NCBI GenBank assembly: GCA_014904845.1 | Contig: MU119229.1 | Span: 248,001-312,000 of the forward strand | Reading direction: 5' to 3' | From: Acephala macrosclerotiorum | Lineage: Eukaryota; Ascomycota; Leotiomycetes; Helotiales; Mollisiaceae | Length of the DNA stretch: 64,000 bases | Shown: positions 22,101-34,286 of the stretch, piece after piece | Layout of the letters: each line of letters begins with the position of its first letter | Position numbering within the stretch: position 1 is the first letter of the stretch | Position numbers and translations under genes: made by a program | Notes under the pieces: model-generated | What the model was told of the DNA's origin: nothing | What the model saw: the letters and a program-made list of their open reading frames with translations, nothing else | Database searches by the model: none

Positions 22101-25100
22101 TAATTTTACGGAAGAGGAATGCAGGATCTTCGAGGAGGTTTATTTGGAATTTCCAAAGCAGTTCTCCAAGATTGCAGAGTCTCTTCCAGGCCGGGATTAC
22201 AAAGCTTGCATTCAACACTACTATGCCATCAAGCATAAGTCAAATCTAAAGGAGAAGCTCAAGAAGCAACCAAAGAAAAAGAAAGGCCGCAAGCCAGCAG
22301 CTAAAAACCCCAAGTCGAATGCATTGATGGCAGACCTAGGTCTCACGATTCGCGATGAACCAGAAGAAGGTCAGGATACCGAAAATGGCGAGAGACGGCG
22401 CCCGCGAAGAGCTGCCGCTCCAACATGGCCTATCGAAACCCCGGCAAGTGAAAGCGAGGTCGCCAGCCCAGCCCCAACCCCAGGTCGCAAGACCGCTGCA
22501 ACCCCCAAAGGAGATGCTGGTAATGATGCTCCGCCAACAAAGAGAAAGCCCAAAACCACCCGCGAGAAGGCATCGAAGCAGACGAAGAATAATCAACTTC
22601 TTGCTGCAGCTCCAAGTACACCGGCAAATCATCAGCCAGAGTCGCCTGCACCGTCGCTGCCACCAACCGACTGGAAGCAGCGTCGTGAGCCGTCGGTCAA
22701 CCCACGTTCCCAATCTCAATTCGACGGACCTGGACCAAATCAATCTATCATCCCGTCGACCTTTCCAACCGTGGAAAAGCAAAGCCCTTCAGTCCCTGTC
22801 AATCTCGATACAATGCCACAATACCCCCAGCAAGAACGTATGGAGTCTGCTCCGCCTATGGGCATTGACCAACCGCAAGATCGTAGAGCTATCCAGCAGA
22901 CCTCGAGCTACTGGAGTGTACCTGAGCAGACCGAATTCCCTGCATTGCTGAAACATTTTGGCACTGACTGGCATGGAATTGCGAAGTTCATGACTTCAAA
23001 GACTCACATTATGGTATACACCAACCTTTTCCAGCAATGGCTTACCGTGCCGTCTGATAGCAACAAGAGTCGACTCGTCGCTAACATCCAGTCACAGGTA
23101 AAGAATTACTACCAGCGACAGGTTGAATCGGGAAAGATGAAGGAGTGGGAGGATTTTACCAGAGAGGCAGATGCAAGAAAGGAGAGAGGCGAAGCACCTC
23201 CTGAACTGCCACCTCCAACTGCGGTGCCGAAGAGACGCTATGACATTACTCCGGGCACTCTTCCGAGATCCGGATCTTCTTTGGACTTGGGTGATGATGT
23301 TCCACCTCCTGTCCAGAGCAAGATCTTAGCCCAGCCTTCTCCACAACCAAGCCTGAGCTCTCGCTTTCCGGCTTTGGCGCAAGCAGGACCCGTTCCCCAG
23401 ATTCAGCCAGCCACCCCAACATCGGTCTTGAGTAAGAATTTACCTCCGCAACCAATCCAACAAGCTGCCCAACAAGTTCAACAACCGCCGCGGATTCCTC
23501 GTGGACCGGCCTTGGGTTACTTTACTCAGAATGAACCTCGTGAACCACGGGAAATGGTACGAGATCCACGTCCAATCATGCAGGCCAACACCCCTGTGTC
23601 AGAGCGTTCGCTACAAGCAGCTCAGGAGGCGCAGCAAGAACAGCGAAGAGCCGAGGCAGAGCAACGAAGAGCAGAAAATATCCGCCTTCAGCATGAGCAG
23701 AGCGACCAGCAACAGCAACAGCAACAGCAAGTTGCCATGCAACAAAGACTATTGCAACAGCAGGCTCTTCAGCAACAAGCTTTGCAACGCGAACGCCACC
23801 CGTTTCAGATGAAGCAAGAGACTGAAGGGCCTGATCTTCGTCAATACGAGCCATATGCTGCTCCACAGCACGGTGGCAACATGGTTCAAGCAAGGCCTGA
23901 TCCACCCAAGCCGACACCCCCAGCTCCAATTGAACAGAGACGCACGACTGCTCCTCCCCACCAATTTCAACCTCGAGGGCATCAGCCTACTCGCAGTTTC
24001 TTGGGTGAAAGTCTTCCACGGGAGATCAAGTCTACACCTTCCCCAGCAGCTCCTCGCCCTCCAATGAGTGCTCCTCCTGCAACTCAAGAGCAGTATTCAA
24101 TGCCTATTCAATCAACATTACAACAACCTCCACATCACTCCCAGCATATTTCACAAGCCCTGTCTCAGGCTCCCCCACCTCCAACGCAGATTGCTCCACC
24201 CCAAGCTGTCGCCCCAGCACGCCCGCAGGAGCCGGCTCGCAAATCAAACATTATGTCCCTACTCAATGATGATGAGCCTAGCGATAACCGCCCTGCTCCA
24301 ACTAAGCGGGTCAGCGATGTTTCATCAGCAGCACTGCAACCGTCACGTACACCTCCCCCACTGCAACAACCCATGGCTTTGCCTCGATACACCACCCATC
24401 CTTCTCAGGCTGGCCCACAAACTACTCAGATGCCACAGCAAATGAGCACTCAACCACAGATCCAGCAGCAAAATCAACTCCCGACCTCGCAACATGCGTA
24501 TGGGCAACCAAGTCACCATCCGTTACATCAACACTCTTCATCAATTGGGCATCCTCGCAGCTACACCCCAACTGGCTTTGACCGTGGTGGATATGGTCAA
24601 GCTCCAACCCAGCAGCAACAAACACCTACTCAACAGCTGTATTCTCAACCACCACGCTCAGCCATGCCTTCACAACCACCTTCCATCCGTCGTGAATCAT
24701 CTTTGGGTGATGTGCACGGAGTTACGAGTGGCTATGCTGCTCGCACACCTTCTGTGCCTCAATCACGTCTCAAAGAATCTCCATACTCAGTACCCACCCC
24801 GCCACCACAAGCTCAAGCCTTACGACAACCGGCGGGTTCGCCCTTAGATTTGGCCCCGTCTTCTGACCGTGACTACTACCAACGCCAGCCGCAACCGCAG
24901 CCTCCGTACCTGATACAACAACCACAGCACAGTGCGACTTCCTCTCCGCAGCCTGGCCAGTACCACTCTCAAGCTCCTCAGCAAGGCCAGCCTTCCCATC
25001 GCCAGCTTGTATTTGGACAAGGTCCTTCTCATATTGCATCACCTCCACCTCAGTATGCGGGTCAGCATCCGTTGCGTAGATCTCGACATAACAGCTTCGA

Positions 25101-25311
25101 TGGCCGCTTCCAGATGACAACAACGTCCGGTCCAGGCCCTATCTCGCAAGGGTACGCTCAGGCACCACAGCATCAGCCCACACCGCCTGCTGGCCCTCCA
25201 CTTCAGATGCAATATCAGCAACAGCACCCAAGCCATGAGCGATACGACAACAACTACGAGCGTGAGCGGCATGAGGTATACCAGAGACGTATGGACGAGG
25301 CAAGACGTTAA
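19152..25311 (+). CDS. SNT1: SNT1-type SANT-domain corepressor, very long
   Basis: Fungal relative of yeast Snt1 and animal NCoR/SMRT, a scaffold of the Set3/HDAC complex in the nucleus. The main exon 19200-25311 is one open frame. The start is probably created by splicing: AT at 19152-19153 joins G at 19200 to give a 2,037-residue protein beginning MPQGAKFRPRNDLGDSRRSP; the first unsplit in-frame ATG is at 19351. The N-terminus is Arg/Asp/Gly-rich with RGRGRG repeats. The first SANT domain lies at about residues 960-1015 (NFTEEECRIFEEVYLEFPKQ, CIQHYYAIKHK). The second is at about 1235-1310 (YWSVPEQTEFPALLKHFGTD, VKNYYQRQVESG). The C-terminal third is Gln/Pro-rich with a run of Gln near residue 1503. 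Most of the length outside the SANT domains looks disordered. Confidence 0.85.
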
Positions 25312-26448
25312 CGACGATCACGAATGACGTTCACTTTCGATTTTGGCAGCGGGGATTCTTCGGGGCGTTGAAACCACAATGCATGGATGGATACTCTGTT
25401 GTCATGCTTTTGTACATGTAGACAAGGGCGTTGGTATGATAGTTTCAGATTGTGTTGGAGGCTTGATAAGAATTGTATTGCAGCGTGGAAGCGATCGGTG
25501 GGTAAGATATCTGCTCTTATAAAATACCCCACGATAGAATGTAGGAATACTAAAAAATTATGCCAAGCCTCAGCAGCTAAGTGTAAGTGCATTACTACGT
25601 CCGAGTACGGCGCTTCGTCACCGATTGAATAGTGTAGTGAATCTCATCTATGGTCCTCCCCTTATGGCATCAATTCGCGTTCAGCTCAACCAGCCCTCGG
25701 TCTTTGATCGAAGGTACACTTACAATCATTAACTATGCTCTGGGTAATGAACTGACTTTTTCCAGGTCCGCCGTGCAGTCGCTGCTCTTCTTAGTCTCCC
25801 ATCAACCCTAAGGCTCGAACAAAAAAGCCTATCTTGAGAACCTCAAGAGTAAGGTGGTCTACGCCAACTCCTTCACCGCTAGTCAGAAAGATATTCCACT
25901 TCCCGCTATACGAGAGTGAGGTGCTTCGATCTTCTGGAGTCGCCAAAAAGCTAAGTGGAAGTAGCATCCAGACTTCTCCAGTTGCGACTGACTCCCGGCT
26001 AGAGTGACAACACTACTCTCATCGAAGACATCATATTTGAGCTGTATCAAGTGTAACTCTGCTAACACGTCGCAACAACTAATTTTTCCTAATTTAATAG
26101 ACTCATTTTAGTAAATTCACCCGCGGTGTTGGGCGAAACTCAGCTAATTGAGTGAAGGTGCGACTGTCGGTGCGGGGCATATAAAACTCTCCTCCCCTCA
26201 GCAACAATCTTCATACAACCTCATAACTCTTCAGCCATCTTTTCTCCAAGCAGTGGCTATTAAGTCAAGGCTTTGCACAATCGTTAGCTCAACCCGATAC
26301 ATCTCTACTTCAAACGAAAGTTCTTGTGCTCCATTCGGCGCGTCTTGATCATTTCGTCTACGCGCCGCTTCATTCCTCAGATAAAAACGATCGGGACGGC
26401 CAAAGTATTCTATTTCACCCCACGCAACTCCTTAATCTCCGCGCAAAT
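25312..26448. other. Intergenic; possible gene remnant at about 25660-26046
   Basis: Between 25660 and 26046 the plus strand has a plausible first exon (starting MASIRVQLNQPSVFDR), a well-formed small intron (GTACAC, then CTGAC and CCAG) and further coding-like stretches, but in three different frames with stops. This looks like a decayed gene of unknown family. The rest is promoter sequence for the secreted protein gene that starts at 26449. Confidence 0.35.
26180..26186 (+). promoter_or_regulatory. TATA box of the secreted Cys-rich protein gene
   Basis: TATAAAA, in a GC-rich surround and followed by CT-rich sequence typical of fungal transcription starts, lies about 265 bp upstream of the ATG at 26449. 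This is consistent with a regulated, highly expressed gene; the assignment rests on position and motif only. Confidence 0.45.
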
Positions 26449-28443
26449 ATGAAGGCTATCACTACTGCGTCACTATTATTTGCAGCCCTCAGCAGCCTTT
26501 CTTTAGTTTTAAGTTTCGGCTTCCAACCACGCGATGTCCCGGATCCTAGAGTAGTAGCTTGTGCAAGTAAGTCCAGCCTTCTCACCTTTCCGATTCACCA
26601 CCTCTAGCTCTGATTTTTCGTTCCTAATCGATACGTGAATTTTAGACAATGCAGACTGCACAGCTGCCCGAACTGATCTTATCGACTGCCTCCAAAACGC
26701 GCAATCCGATAGTGGACACGCCTCCGACGATGTCACCAACTGCCTCTGTGTATTCGGTCAAGGGGCGGTCACGCCATGGCATCCAGGATGGACAGATCGA
26801 TTGGAGTCTTGCATCGTCTGTGTTGAAGAGGCTGCAGGCTTGGACAATACCATCTCTCGAGCTATGCAATCTATTCTTGGAGTGCATAATTCCTTTGGTG
26901 GCCTGTGCAAGAAGACTCTTGATCTTGGACAGATGGTACGGGACTCGACTTACCTTGGATATGAAAACAACTTTCCTCTCTCGCTACCAGATGCTTCTCT
27001 GCGAAACAACTCGACTGCTGCAAAACGAAGTGTCATTACCCTTACTAAGACTTCATTGTCGGTCTCTCTCTGGGGCTTTGGTTGAAGATATTTTGCTAAC
27101 GCTGGCAGTGTTACTGTAACGAAGTCTACTATCAAACCTGGGACTTCCAGCCTCCTATCGATGGGGAATCTCAACACCTTGACTGCAAGTGTTCCAATCG
27201 TGACGCCATTTTTGCCTCAGTCCTCCGCCTTATCATCATTACATTCAAGCAAGCTACGATGTAATCAAGATAATTGCCTTCGGCAATGCATTCGCGAATC
27301 CTCTGCAGTAGCTGAATTCTGTTCGACATATACCAAATCGGCCTACACAGCAACTCTAGGTCTTCCAGATGCCGTGTCTCATTGCAAGAATGACCCCACT
27401 AGGATCTCTTCTGCATGTTTCTGTTTGGCAACTGTGGCGGCAGTATCAATCACTTCAAGCCACATATCTTCAAGTCAAACTGTTGCTGCATCGCTGTCTC
27501 GCAACGAGTCCGCCACAGCGCTCAGCAGCTCAATGGTTTCTTCCTCATCTTCGGCAAGCTCAAGCTCGGGCTCGGCCACGAATCAGTTTCAAGCTGCATC
27601 ATCTCAGAGCATCGTGCATGCCAGCACGACCACATTGAAATCGACAATCAAGTCTATAATTATAGTGACAGTAGCTCCGGTGAAAGCTACGAGCTCTGGT
27701 CCTTCACCATCAACGATGACTTCGACATCACCTTCAACACAGCTACCATCCTCAAACATTAGCCTGAAGCCTTTAACCACTCCTTTTGCAGCAGATACGA
27801 CTCAAGCTTCCTCTTCACAATATTCGACTTCACCAACATCAACTTTGACACCCAGCACGCCATCACAATCCATCTCAGCATTTCCAATCTCACCCCAGAT
27901 GCAAGCCTGTCAATGTAAGATCTCCAAACATTCTCGCTGAAATCATCGCGGGTATAGCCCATAATTCAAAATTACTGGGAGAAAGTTCAAGAATTGCAGG
28001 GACACTCAAAGCACATAAGAAGGCTCACTAACTGACCTCCAGTCTCCAAAACCACCTGCGAACAAGCAGGCATGCTCTTCACCCAATGTCTTGAGAACAC
28101 AGACCCTGCCAACACCACAACCTGGGATTGTCTCTGCACCACTAATTTTATGCAATGGAACTCGACTCTCAACTCCTGCTCCGACTGCATCGCCAAAGCT
28201 CTTCCACAAAATAACCCCAACGCCACCTGGCAAGCCTCAAAAGTCCTCGAGTTTGTGAATATGGAAGTCAGCACGTACTGTAATTTGAAGGGAGTACAGC
28301 AGGGAAGCAGAGATACGGCTTTGATTAATGGTGGAAGAGTGCTTACCAGCGCGTTTCAGAGCCCGATTCTGTGGTTCAACATGACAGCTATAGATGCACC
28401 AATTGCTTGGCCTCCGATCCCGATTGCTATCTCAGGCTCTTGA
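26449..28443 (+). CDS. Secreted Cys-rich protein with three modules and a Ser/Thr-rich linker
   Basis: Inferred exons are 26449-26566, 26646-27061, 27125-27914 and 28043-28443 (574 residues); frames agree at all junctions, although the 27062-27124 intron is the least certain. A signal peptide is clear (MKAITTASLLFAALSSLSLV). Three Cys-rich modules follow: about residues 38-140 (NADCTAARTDLIDCLQ, NCLCVFGQG, CIVCVEEA), about 220-275 (RCNQDNCLRQCI, CFCLATV) and about 440-515 (TTCEQAGMLFTQCLE, WDCLCTTNF, CSDCIAKAL). Modules one and three share a C-x2-C pair after a Trp-containing loop, so they probably arose by duplication. Modules two and three are joined by about 150 Ser/Thr-rich residues, which suggests O-glycosylation. 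No GPI signal is evident. The function is unknown; a cell-wall or secreted surface role is an inference. Confidence 0.7.
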
Positions 28444-29288
28444 AAGCTGGAGAGATGCTGTGACGAGAGGTTGAGTTGACGGACGGTGAGAGTGGTGAGA
28501 GTCATGGGAGATGACTTCTTCCTATTGAAGGCTTTGACGGAAGGACTGCATCAAAGGCATATCTCGCTGAGCGCTGCATTTGACATCATGGTATTCTTGC
28601 AGGTTTCGAGGAAGATAGAAGGATTTTTAGCGTTACGATAGACTCACAAATTCAAAGCGTTCATCTTTCCAACAAACTTCTCGCTCTCGATCTCATACCG
28701 GCCTTGAGCGAGGGAATTGATCATCCTTACCAACATTCGCCTCCGTGGTTACAGTAACGAAAGTTTCGTAGGCGTGATGTGATTGTCCCCCAGTACATCT
28801 GATTACCGTAAATACTCATCTCGTTCCAGCCATTTCTATCGAGTTCATTCTACAAAATCTTGAGACATTTTCTTAATCTATATTAACTCCCTAAAGTAAT
28901 GACGCGAGAGTGACGAGAGCAGGCTAGTACCTATGGCAGCAGCCTCTTCACGTGACTCCTTTCTATCCCTAAATGTCAGGATCTTTTTGGCTTGAGAGCA
29001 TAGTCGGATATCTGTATGATCCTTGGAGATCTCAAAATCAGGGGCAATATGCTGGCGTGTTTCCACTGATCTGAAACTGACGGTCCGCGAATATTGATCA
29101 AGTGTTTGACTGAGGGTGACAGACATCCTTGATCTGAACTGAATACCTCACGCCGATAACGGGAGAATTTAGGGAAAAACTGGATGTACATATCGATGGG
29201 GGATCCCAGAGATCTTGTAGAAATATCAGGATAGACCGAAACACTCATTCTCTACTAGAGTCGATGGCGAGTTCAAGTCAACCATGCT
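28444..29288. other. Intergenic
   Basis: No convincing gene. Minus-strand open frames at 28878-29248 are short and featureless. Confidence 0.45.
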
Positions 29289-29765
29289 ATGCCGTTTCTA
29301 TCAGCAACGTCAACGCTCAACAATTCCTTCGACCACTCCCCTACCTCCACCCAAGTCCAGGAACGAACTCCGCAGCCCGAGGATCCAAAATACGATAAGT
29401 TCCCAAGCCTTGACTCCACCTCTGCATCATCCCGACTGACATCGGTTCATTACCTAGAAACGCACGGAGATCTGCACCTGCAACACCGGGGTAGGCAACG
29501 CTCTGACTGGCATACGACCGTTCCCCAAGCCAGATCCCCAGATATTACCTCCTGTTGCAAGAGGATGAGGGCCTCCCTTGATGTAATTGCGCCAGGCACT
29601 GCATTGGTCGTATCGTGCGTCCATTTTGCTGTGGGCTTGTTTGTGTTCTTGACATATTGGATGATGAGATGTGTTGAAGGTGTAGTAATTAGCGAAGTAT
29701 TAGAAGGGGTTAAAGAGAGGGCTCTGGCGATCTTTTATAAAGAGAGGATGAGTGAGGTTATTTAG
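29289..29765 (+). CDS. Hypothetical single-pass membrane protein
   Basis: A 158-residue single-exon frame. The N-terminal 95 residues are polar and Ser/Thr/Pro-rich. One strong hydrophobic segment follows (ALVVSCVHFAVGLFVFLTYW, about residues 104-123), and then a short charged helix to the C-terminus. The predicted form is a tail-proximal single transmembrane protein without an N-terminal signal. No family was recognised. Confidence 0.5.
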   Translation: MPFLSATSTLNNSFDHSPTSTQVQERTPQPEDPKYDKFPSLDSTSASSRLTSVHYLETHGDLHLQHRGRQRSDWHTTVPQARSPDITSCCKRMRASLDVIAPGTALVVSCVHFAVGLFVFLTYWMMRCVEGVVISEVLEGVKERALAIFYKERMSEVI

Positions 29766-30388
29766 CCTGCGAGATATGGGTCTCTCCTCGAATCATACGC
29801 CCAACTAGATGGTGATTATATTGAGCTTTGGATTGAAGTCATTATTCTTTTCTGACCTAGTCCAATAACCCTTACAGTCATGCACTTGCTAATCTCCATC
29901 TGGATATTGTCACTTTAATAATAATGGCGTGGTTCACAAACCAAATGGAGCTGCTTGAAGCCTAACATATAAAGAGTATAACAGTTGGACGTGCGTTCTT
30001 CATAAAAGCCAACCGCTCAGCTAAAATATAAAAAACAGTGGGCAGGATCAGCTCATTCGCAATATATACCTCTCCCGCTTGGATTTGCCAACTGTCCCAA
30101 GCCCGCTGGCATGCTTCTGTCTTCATTTCTGTCTTTCGAGTATGGCGGGATAGCGCTTTCCAATCTCCCAGCCTTGCGTAAATTTTCAGGGTCGCTCTTT
30201 CCCTCCGCCGAGAAGGCAGTAAAGTACCTCGTTGGACAGCGGCTCGATTTTGCCCTATTCCGTCTAATAGCTCAAGAGAGTTCCGTAGCCGCGGGATGGC
30301 TTCGACAGCCGCAAACAAAACCTTGCGTCTTCACGCGTTCTTCCACTCTCCCTCCCGTTGACAACCAATTCTTGAGATAACTGTTGTC
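29766..30388. other. Intergenic
   Basis: Promoter and leader region of the gene starting at 30389. Open frames on both strands are below 120 codons and show no domain. Confidence 0.45.
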
Positions 30389-31342
30389 ATGCCTGCGGAC
30401 AACAACAGCCAAAGCTCAGGCGCAAACGACGAAGAGGTGCAAACTGGTAGCATCTCTCGTTCTGCCGTAGACAACGGGAACGATGTACACTCTAAGTCGC
30501 AAAGTTCATTGATCAGCGGGATGGGAAGTCTGTCCATTCACCTTCCCATGTCGCAACCCGCCAACTAAGATACTGTCTCCGGCTAAACACCTTCCATTTC
30601 CACAGAATTTCCAACAAGATTCCAATGCCAGCTACTTTAATCCTCCCTCCTACCATTCGCTCGACGACTCTGTCTTTGTCAGTGAAGACCATTCCAAGAT
30701 TGTTGATATTGCGAACAATGTCATGGTATCGATGCCAGCCGAGAGAAAGGAACGCATGAAATTGTTGGCCAAGATCTTCGAGTTCTATTCGACTGCCGTA
30801 TTATTCGGCTCCCTAGTCCTAGAAGACGGCGAGAAGGTCGACCTCGACAAGTTTCATGCGAAGGTTTCGAAATCCTTGTGGGATACCCACTTTACAGCCG
30901 AACAAACAAAGATGATGGAGACAGCCCAGTTTGAGAGATTGTTCCGGGTACGTACAAGTGCTTCTACAGTGTGCCCCCTAATCATACGTTAGTATGCCAC
31001 TCATGTGGCATCCAACCAGATCTTCAATGCATGCTTTTTGGTAGGTCTAATGCGCTGTTCGATACTGGGACATTGAAGAAGCTAAACATATGATCGGGGT
31101 TACGCTGTAGGACATTAATCCACTATTACACAAAAGCAATATACTGACGTTGAAATCTTGTAGACTTCTACAAAAAGGTGGCCGCTACTGCCATGGAATG
31201 GGACCAGACCGCTCCTGACTACCCTGCGGTTCCACAGACCTTTGGCGAGGTAGCACAGGCTAGGACACGACATGCTGGAGAGTCTCGACTGGAGTACTTC
31301 AGGTCCAAGCTCGCCGTCCAGAATCCCCAGTCTGATGCATAG
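30389..31342 (+). CDS. Hypothetical multi-exon protein
   Basis: No family recognised. The ATG at 30389 opens a polar exon that meets TAA at 30566, so a first intron must end at the acceptor before 30605 (GGCTAA branch, CCACAG); its donor is unresolved. The best exon, about 30605-30947, encodes a helical protein (KERMKLLAKIFEFYSTAVLF, GSLVLEDGEKVDLDKFHAKV). A clean intron 30948-30992 (GTACGT to TTAG) follows, then a short exon beginning YATHVASNQIFNACF (30993 to about 31044), an intron to 31163, and a last exon ending LEYFRSKLAVQNPQSDA. The exact donor near 31041-31045 is chosen to keep the frame. A possible intron in the 3' UTR begins 10 nt after the stop. Confidence 0.5.
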
Positions 31343-32266
31343 TTGACAAAGGTAAGTGAATATCAAGCGGCCCATAATTCAATGCTCTCCTCTTCCCATG
31401 GCATGTCGTGTGCAAATACTAATTCTCAAACGTTCAGGCATACGGTGCATATGATCGAGTGTAGTCATGTCCGTCAACCTCGACCCTGCCCTCCCCTTTC
31501 GGGGGGCTGTCGTCCTCAACGTCGCTTGCTTGGTGGATGCCTTTCGTCATGGTGATCGATAGATGCGAGCGGGAGTTGGATACGAGAGCCGCAACAGTAA
31601 CAGCTGAAGAGGCACTCGCACAAGCAGTCCAAGTAGAAGCCAGAGCGAGAGTGAGAGCTGAAGCAGGCAATGAAAGCTTGATCGAGCGACTGAGGTGCAC
31701 GCGCAGGGAGACTCGTGCGGAGGCTGCTCGTCGTCACCATGAAAACTCGAACAGATAGGTTATGAGTGGGGTGACAGGAAGATGCCGCGTTCTTCAGATT
31801 CGTACTTGTAGCGTTGCTTTCTGACTAGTTCAGGCTCATGAATTAGGCCTTTCCGTGCAATGTTAAATTCTTTAACATGATGTGTACGTTGAACAATGTC
31901 CTTGAAAGTGTTCCCATTAACCGAACAATGTCGAATGAATAACCCTCGAAAACACAGAAGCATTGTGCTCAAAGTCGGGATCAAGGTAGCTGGCTTAAGC
32001 GGTTCAAACGTCCTAAAACAGAGACGGACTTTAGAAATCCTCAGTAGTGGAACAAGACAAAAGTGACTCTGATAACCGATAAGGGCAATTTGTGGCCGGC
32101 AAGGCTGTGTGCAAGCGAGGCTATTGCTCGAGGCAATACTCGTCATCTTGTAAACACCGCACGCGCTTCTAATCGCAACATTCGAGCCTCGACACGCATC
32201 CCTATCAACCACCTCAAGAGCAAAATCAACTGTTTCACAACTTTTCCCTCAAAAGCGCATTACTCC
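31343..32266. other. Intergenic with a possible short ORF
   Basis: A plus-strand frame at 31537-31758 (73 codons) encodes an Ala/Glu/Arg-rich amphipathic helix (TAEEALAQAVQVEARARVRA). It could be a small protein or a remnant, but there is no independent support. The part from 31760 is the promoter and leader of the acidic protein gene. Confidence 0.35.
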
Positions 32267-34286
32267 ATGGACCGCCACGAACACTCTGATATTGATTGCG
32301 TAAAGCCTGTTGCTGAACCAGCCATGTCGCCAGTCATCATTGAACAAGATGTCGATATTTTGAGCGCACCGATTTACACGCTTGGAGAAGATTCGGATGT
32401 TGACGAAGAGGTTTTGAGACGCGCGACCACGAGCCTAGAGGATGATCAAGTAGAAGAGGACGAGGACGCGGATGAGATTATGAGCCAAATCGATTTTGAC
32501 GAACAAGTGGCGAGAATGCTACAGGACGAGCTGGCGAATGAGGACGAGGACGATGGCGAGGACGATGGCGAGGACGATGGCGAGGACGATGGCGAGGACG
32601 ATGAAGACGACGACGAGGACGACGAGGAGGATGAGGACGACGAGGAGGATGAGGAGGATGAGGAGGACGAGGAAGGCGATGAAGACGAGGAAGGCACAGG
32701 TTCTGATGGCGAGAGTGTTGTTTATATTGGAGCGGAATCGCAGGAGAGACCAGAGCCCGTTCCCGTGCAAGAGATTATCATTGAGAGCGACTCTGGATCC
32801 GAGGTCCAAGAAGAGATTGCCGCTACTGGAGAAAGTGCTGATGACATCGCATCGAGCGCACAACCAGCTGAGATGGAGGAGGTTGCCCTTGAGGAGATTC
32901 TTCATTCCTATGTCAGATCTGAGAATGACGAAGAGATATCCTTGGAGAACACTTCGGAGCACAAGACTGATGATCCCGATGGAGAAAAGGCAACGGAGGT
33001 TGCGGATAGCGTTCTAGTGCAAGAAGTCCTCACTGACAGCGGATCCGAGACCATGGAAGTTACGGCTGCTGTTGAGAAAGCTGTAGCTTCTGCTGAGATA
33101 CAAGGGGAAGGCCATAGAAGAAAATCTGTAATGGAAGAGCTTCTTATGGACCTCGAGGACGCGATCAAGGAAGGCGGGCAGCAGAGTACGGACCATACAC
33201 GAGACGACCAGCCAGAAAGCTACTATGTCGAGGACAGTCTCTTTGACACCAGTTACATTGAAGACAACACGACCTTGGAAGCCGGCGGTGTTGGCTATGC
33301 ATCGGAGGAACAATCCAGCATCGGAGAAGGCATCGAAAAGCTCGGAGCATTAACCCTAGCCCAAGAACTCAGAGAGGATGAACAATTCTTTAAAGACAAT
33401 AACATGGTTCAAGAAAAGGATGGCGCCGGTCTTGAGCGAGAGGTCGAAGAGGATGACTTTCAGGATTGTGATAGTGATGACGAGGATCCCGAAATGGAGG
33501 CAGGAAACAGACAAATATGGAGAGAGCTGAAGCGCGAGGCATGGGTATCCAAGGATCTCTCGACCATATTGAACGCCAACACTGACGAGAAGATACCAAT
33601 GCCTGACCGATTACAAGACAGAAAAAGAATTCTGCTAGACCTGTTCCTCCTTCTCACGAGAGTCGTGTTCTTTATAGATATGGGCGTCATATGGGAGAGA
33701 GTCTTCGCCTTGATCCCTGAGAAGTTCTGGCTCGACCATATCGGCCGGACAGACACCCTCCAATTGCTGAAGGCACGAGATAAGGAAGTTTGTATCAATT
33801 TCATGTCTCGAATGACCACTGTCTTTGAAGAATGGCGTTTGAGCTACGGATTCCCCAAGATTCCAGAGACGATGGGAGAAGTTCGGGTAGCGAACATGAA
33901 GTGGGCAAAGTTGAACAGAGAGAATATGATCGAAAAGCTTCTCCTGACCAAGTCTTTCAAGTCCGACAATTGGCTAAAGCACATATTTCTGGATTTTGTG
34001 GATATTCTCCCCTGGGAAGATATCATTGCTGACGGCGAAGTTCGCAAACTGACAGTCCAGAAAGTGGTGCTGATGTCAGATCTCTGCTTCAGCCAGCCGG
34101 TAACCGTGAGTGATATCATCAGTTCGAGATACCGAGCTAATCTTGATTTAGGTCGGTAAAGTCATTCAGGAAGTCCAAAGACGCCGGGAGGAATTGAACC
34201 GTTGGGTCCAGGGGCAGCTCATGGATGCCGAAGAAGGAATGATGGGTCTTCGCCTTAATGACGAAATGGGCAGTTCACCGGATTGA
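32267..34286 (+). CDS. Hypothetical protein with long acidic tract (2 exons)
   Basis: Exons are 32267-34105 and 34152-34286, separated by a 46-bp intron (GTGAGT donor, GCTAAT branch, TTAG acceptor); the product has 657 residues. The start MDRHEHSDIDCVKPVAEP is preferred because upstream codons read like leader sequence. Residues about 60-145 form an almost pure Asp/Glu tract encoded by tandem repeats. The middle is acidic and disordered. The C-terminal 200 residues form a folded-looking helical domain with many Trp and Phe (RILLDLFLLLTRVVFFIDMG, WERVFALIPEKFWLDHIG, HIFLDFVDILPWEDII) that was not recognised. A nuclear or chromatin-related role would be a guess from composition alone. Confidence 0.7.
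32546..32603 (+). repeat. 12-bp tandem repeat in coding sequence
   Basis: The unit GAGGACGATGGC is repeated four times perfectly (32546-32593) and then partly, encoding EDDG repeats. It grades into GAC/GAG trinucleotide repeats up to about 32700. The repeat sits in the acidic tract of the 32.3-kb gene and is likely to vary in length between strains. Confidence 0.9.

Noticed and set aside
32446..32697. Minus-strand poly-Ser ORF
   Set aside because: It is the reverse of the GAC/GAG/GAT repeats that encode the acidic tract of the 32.3-kb gene.
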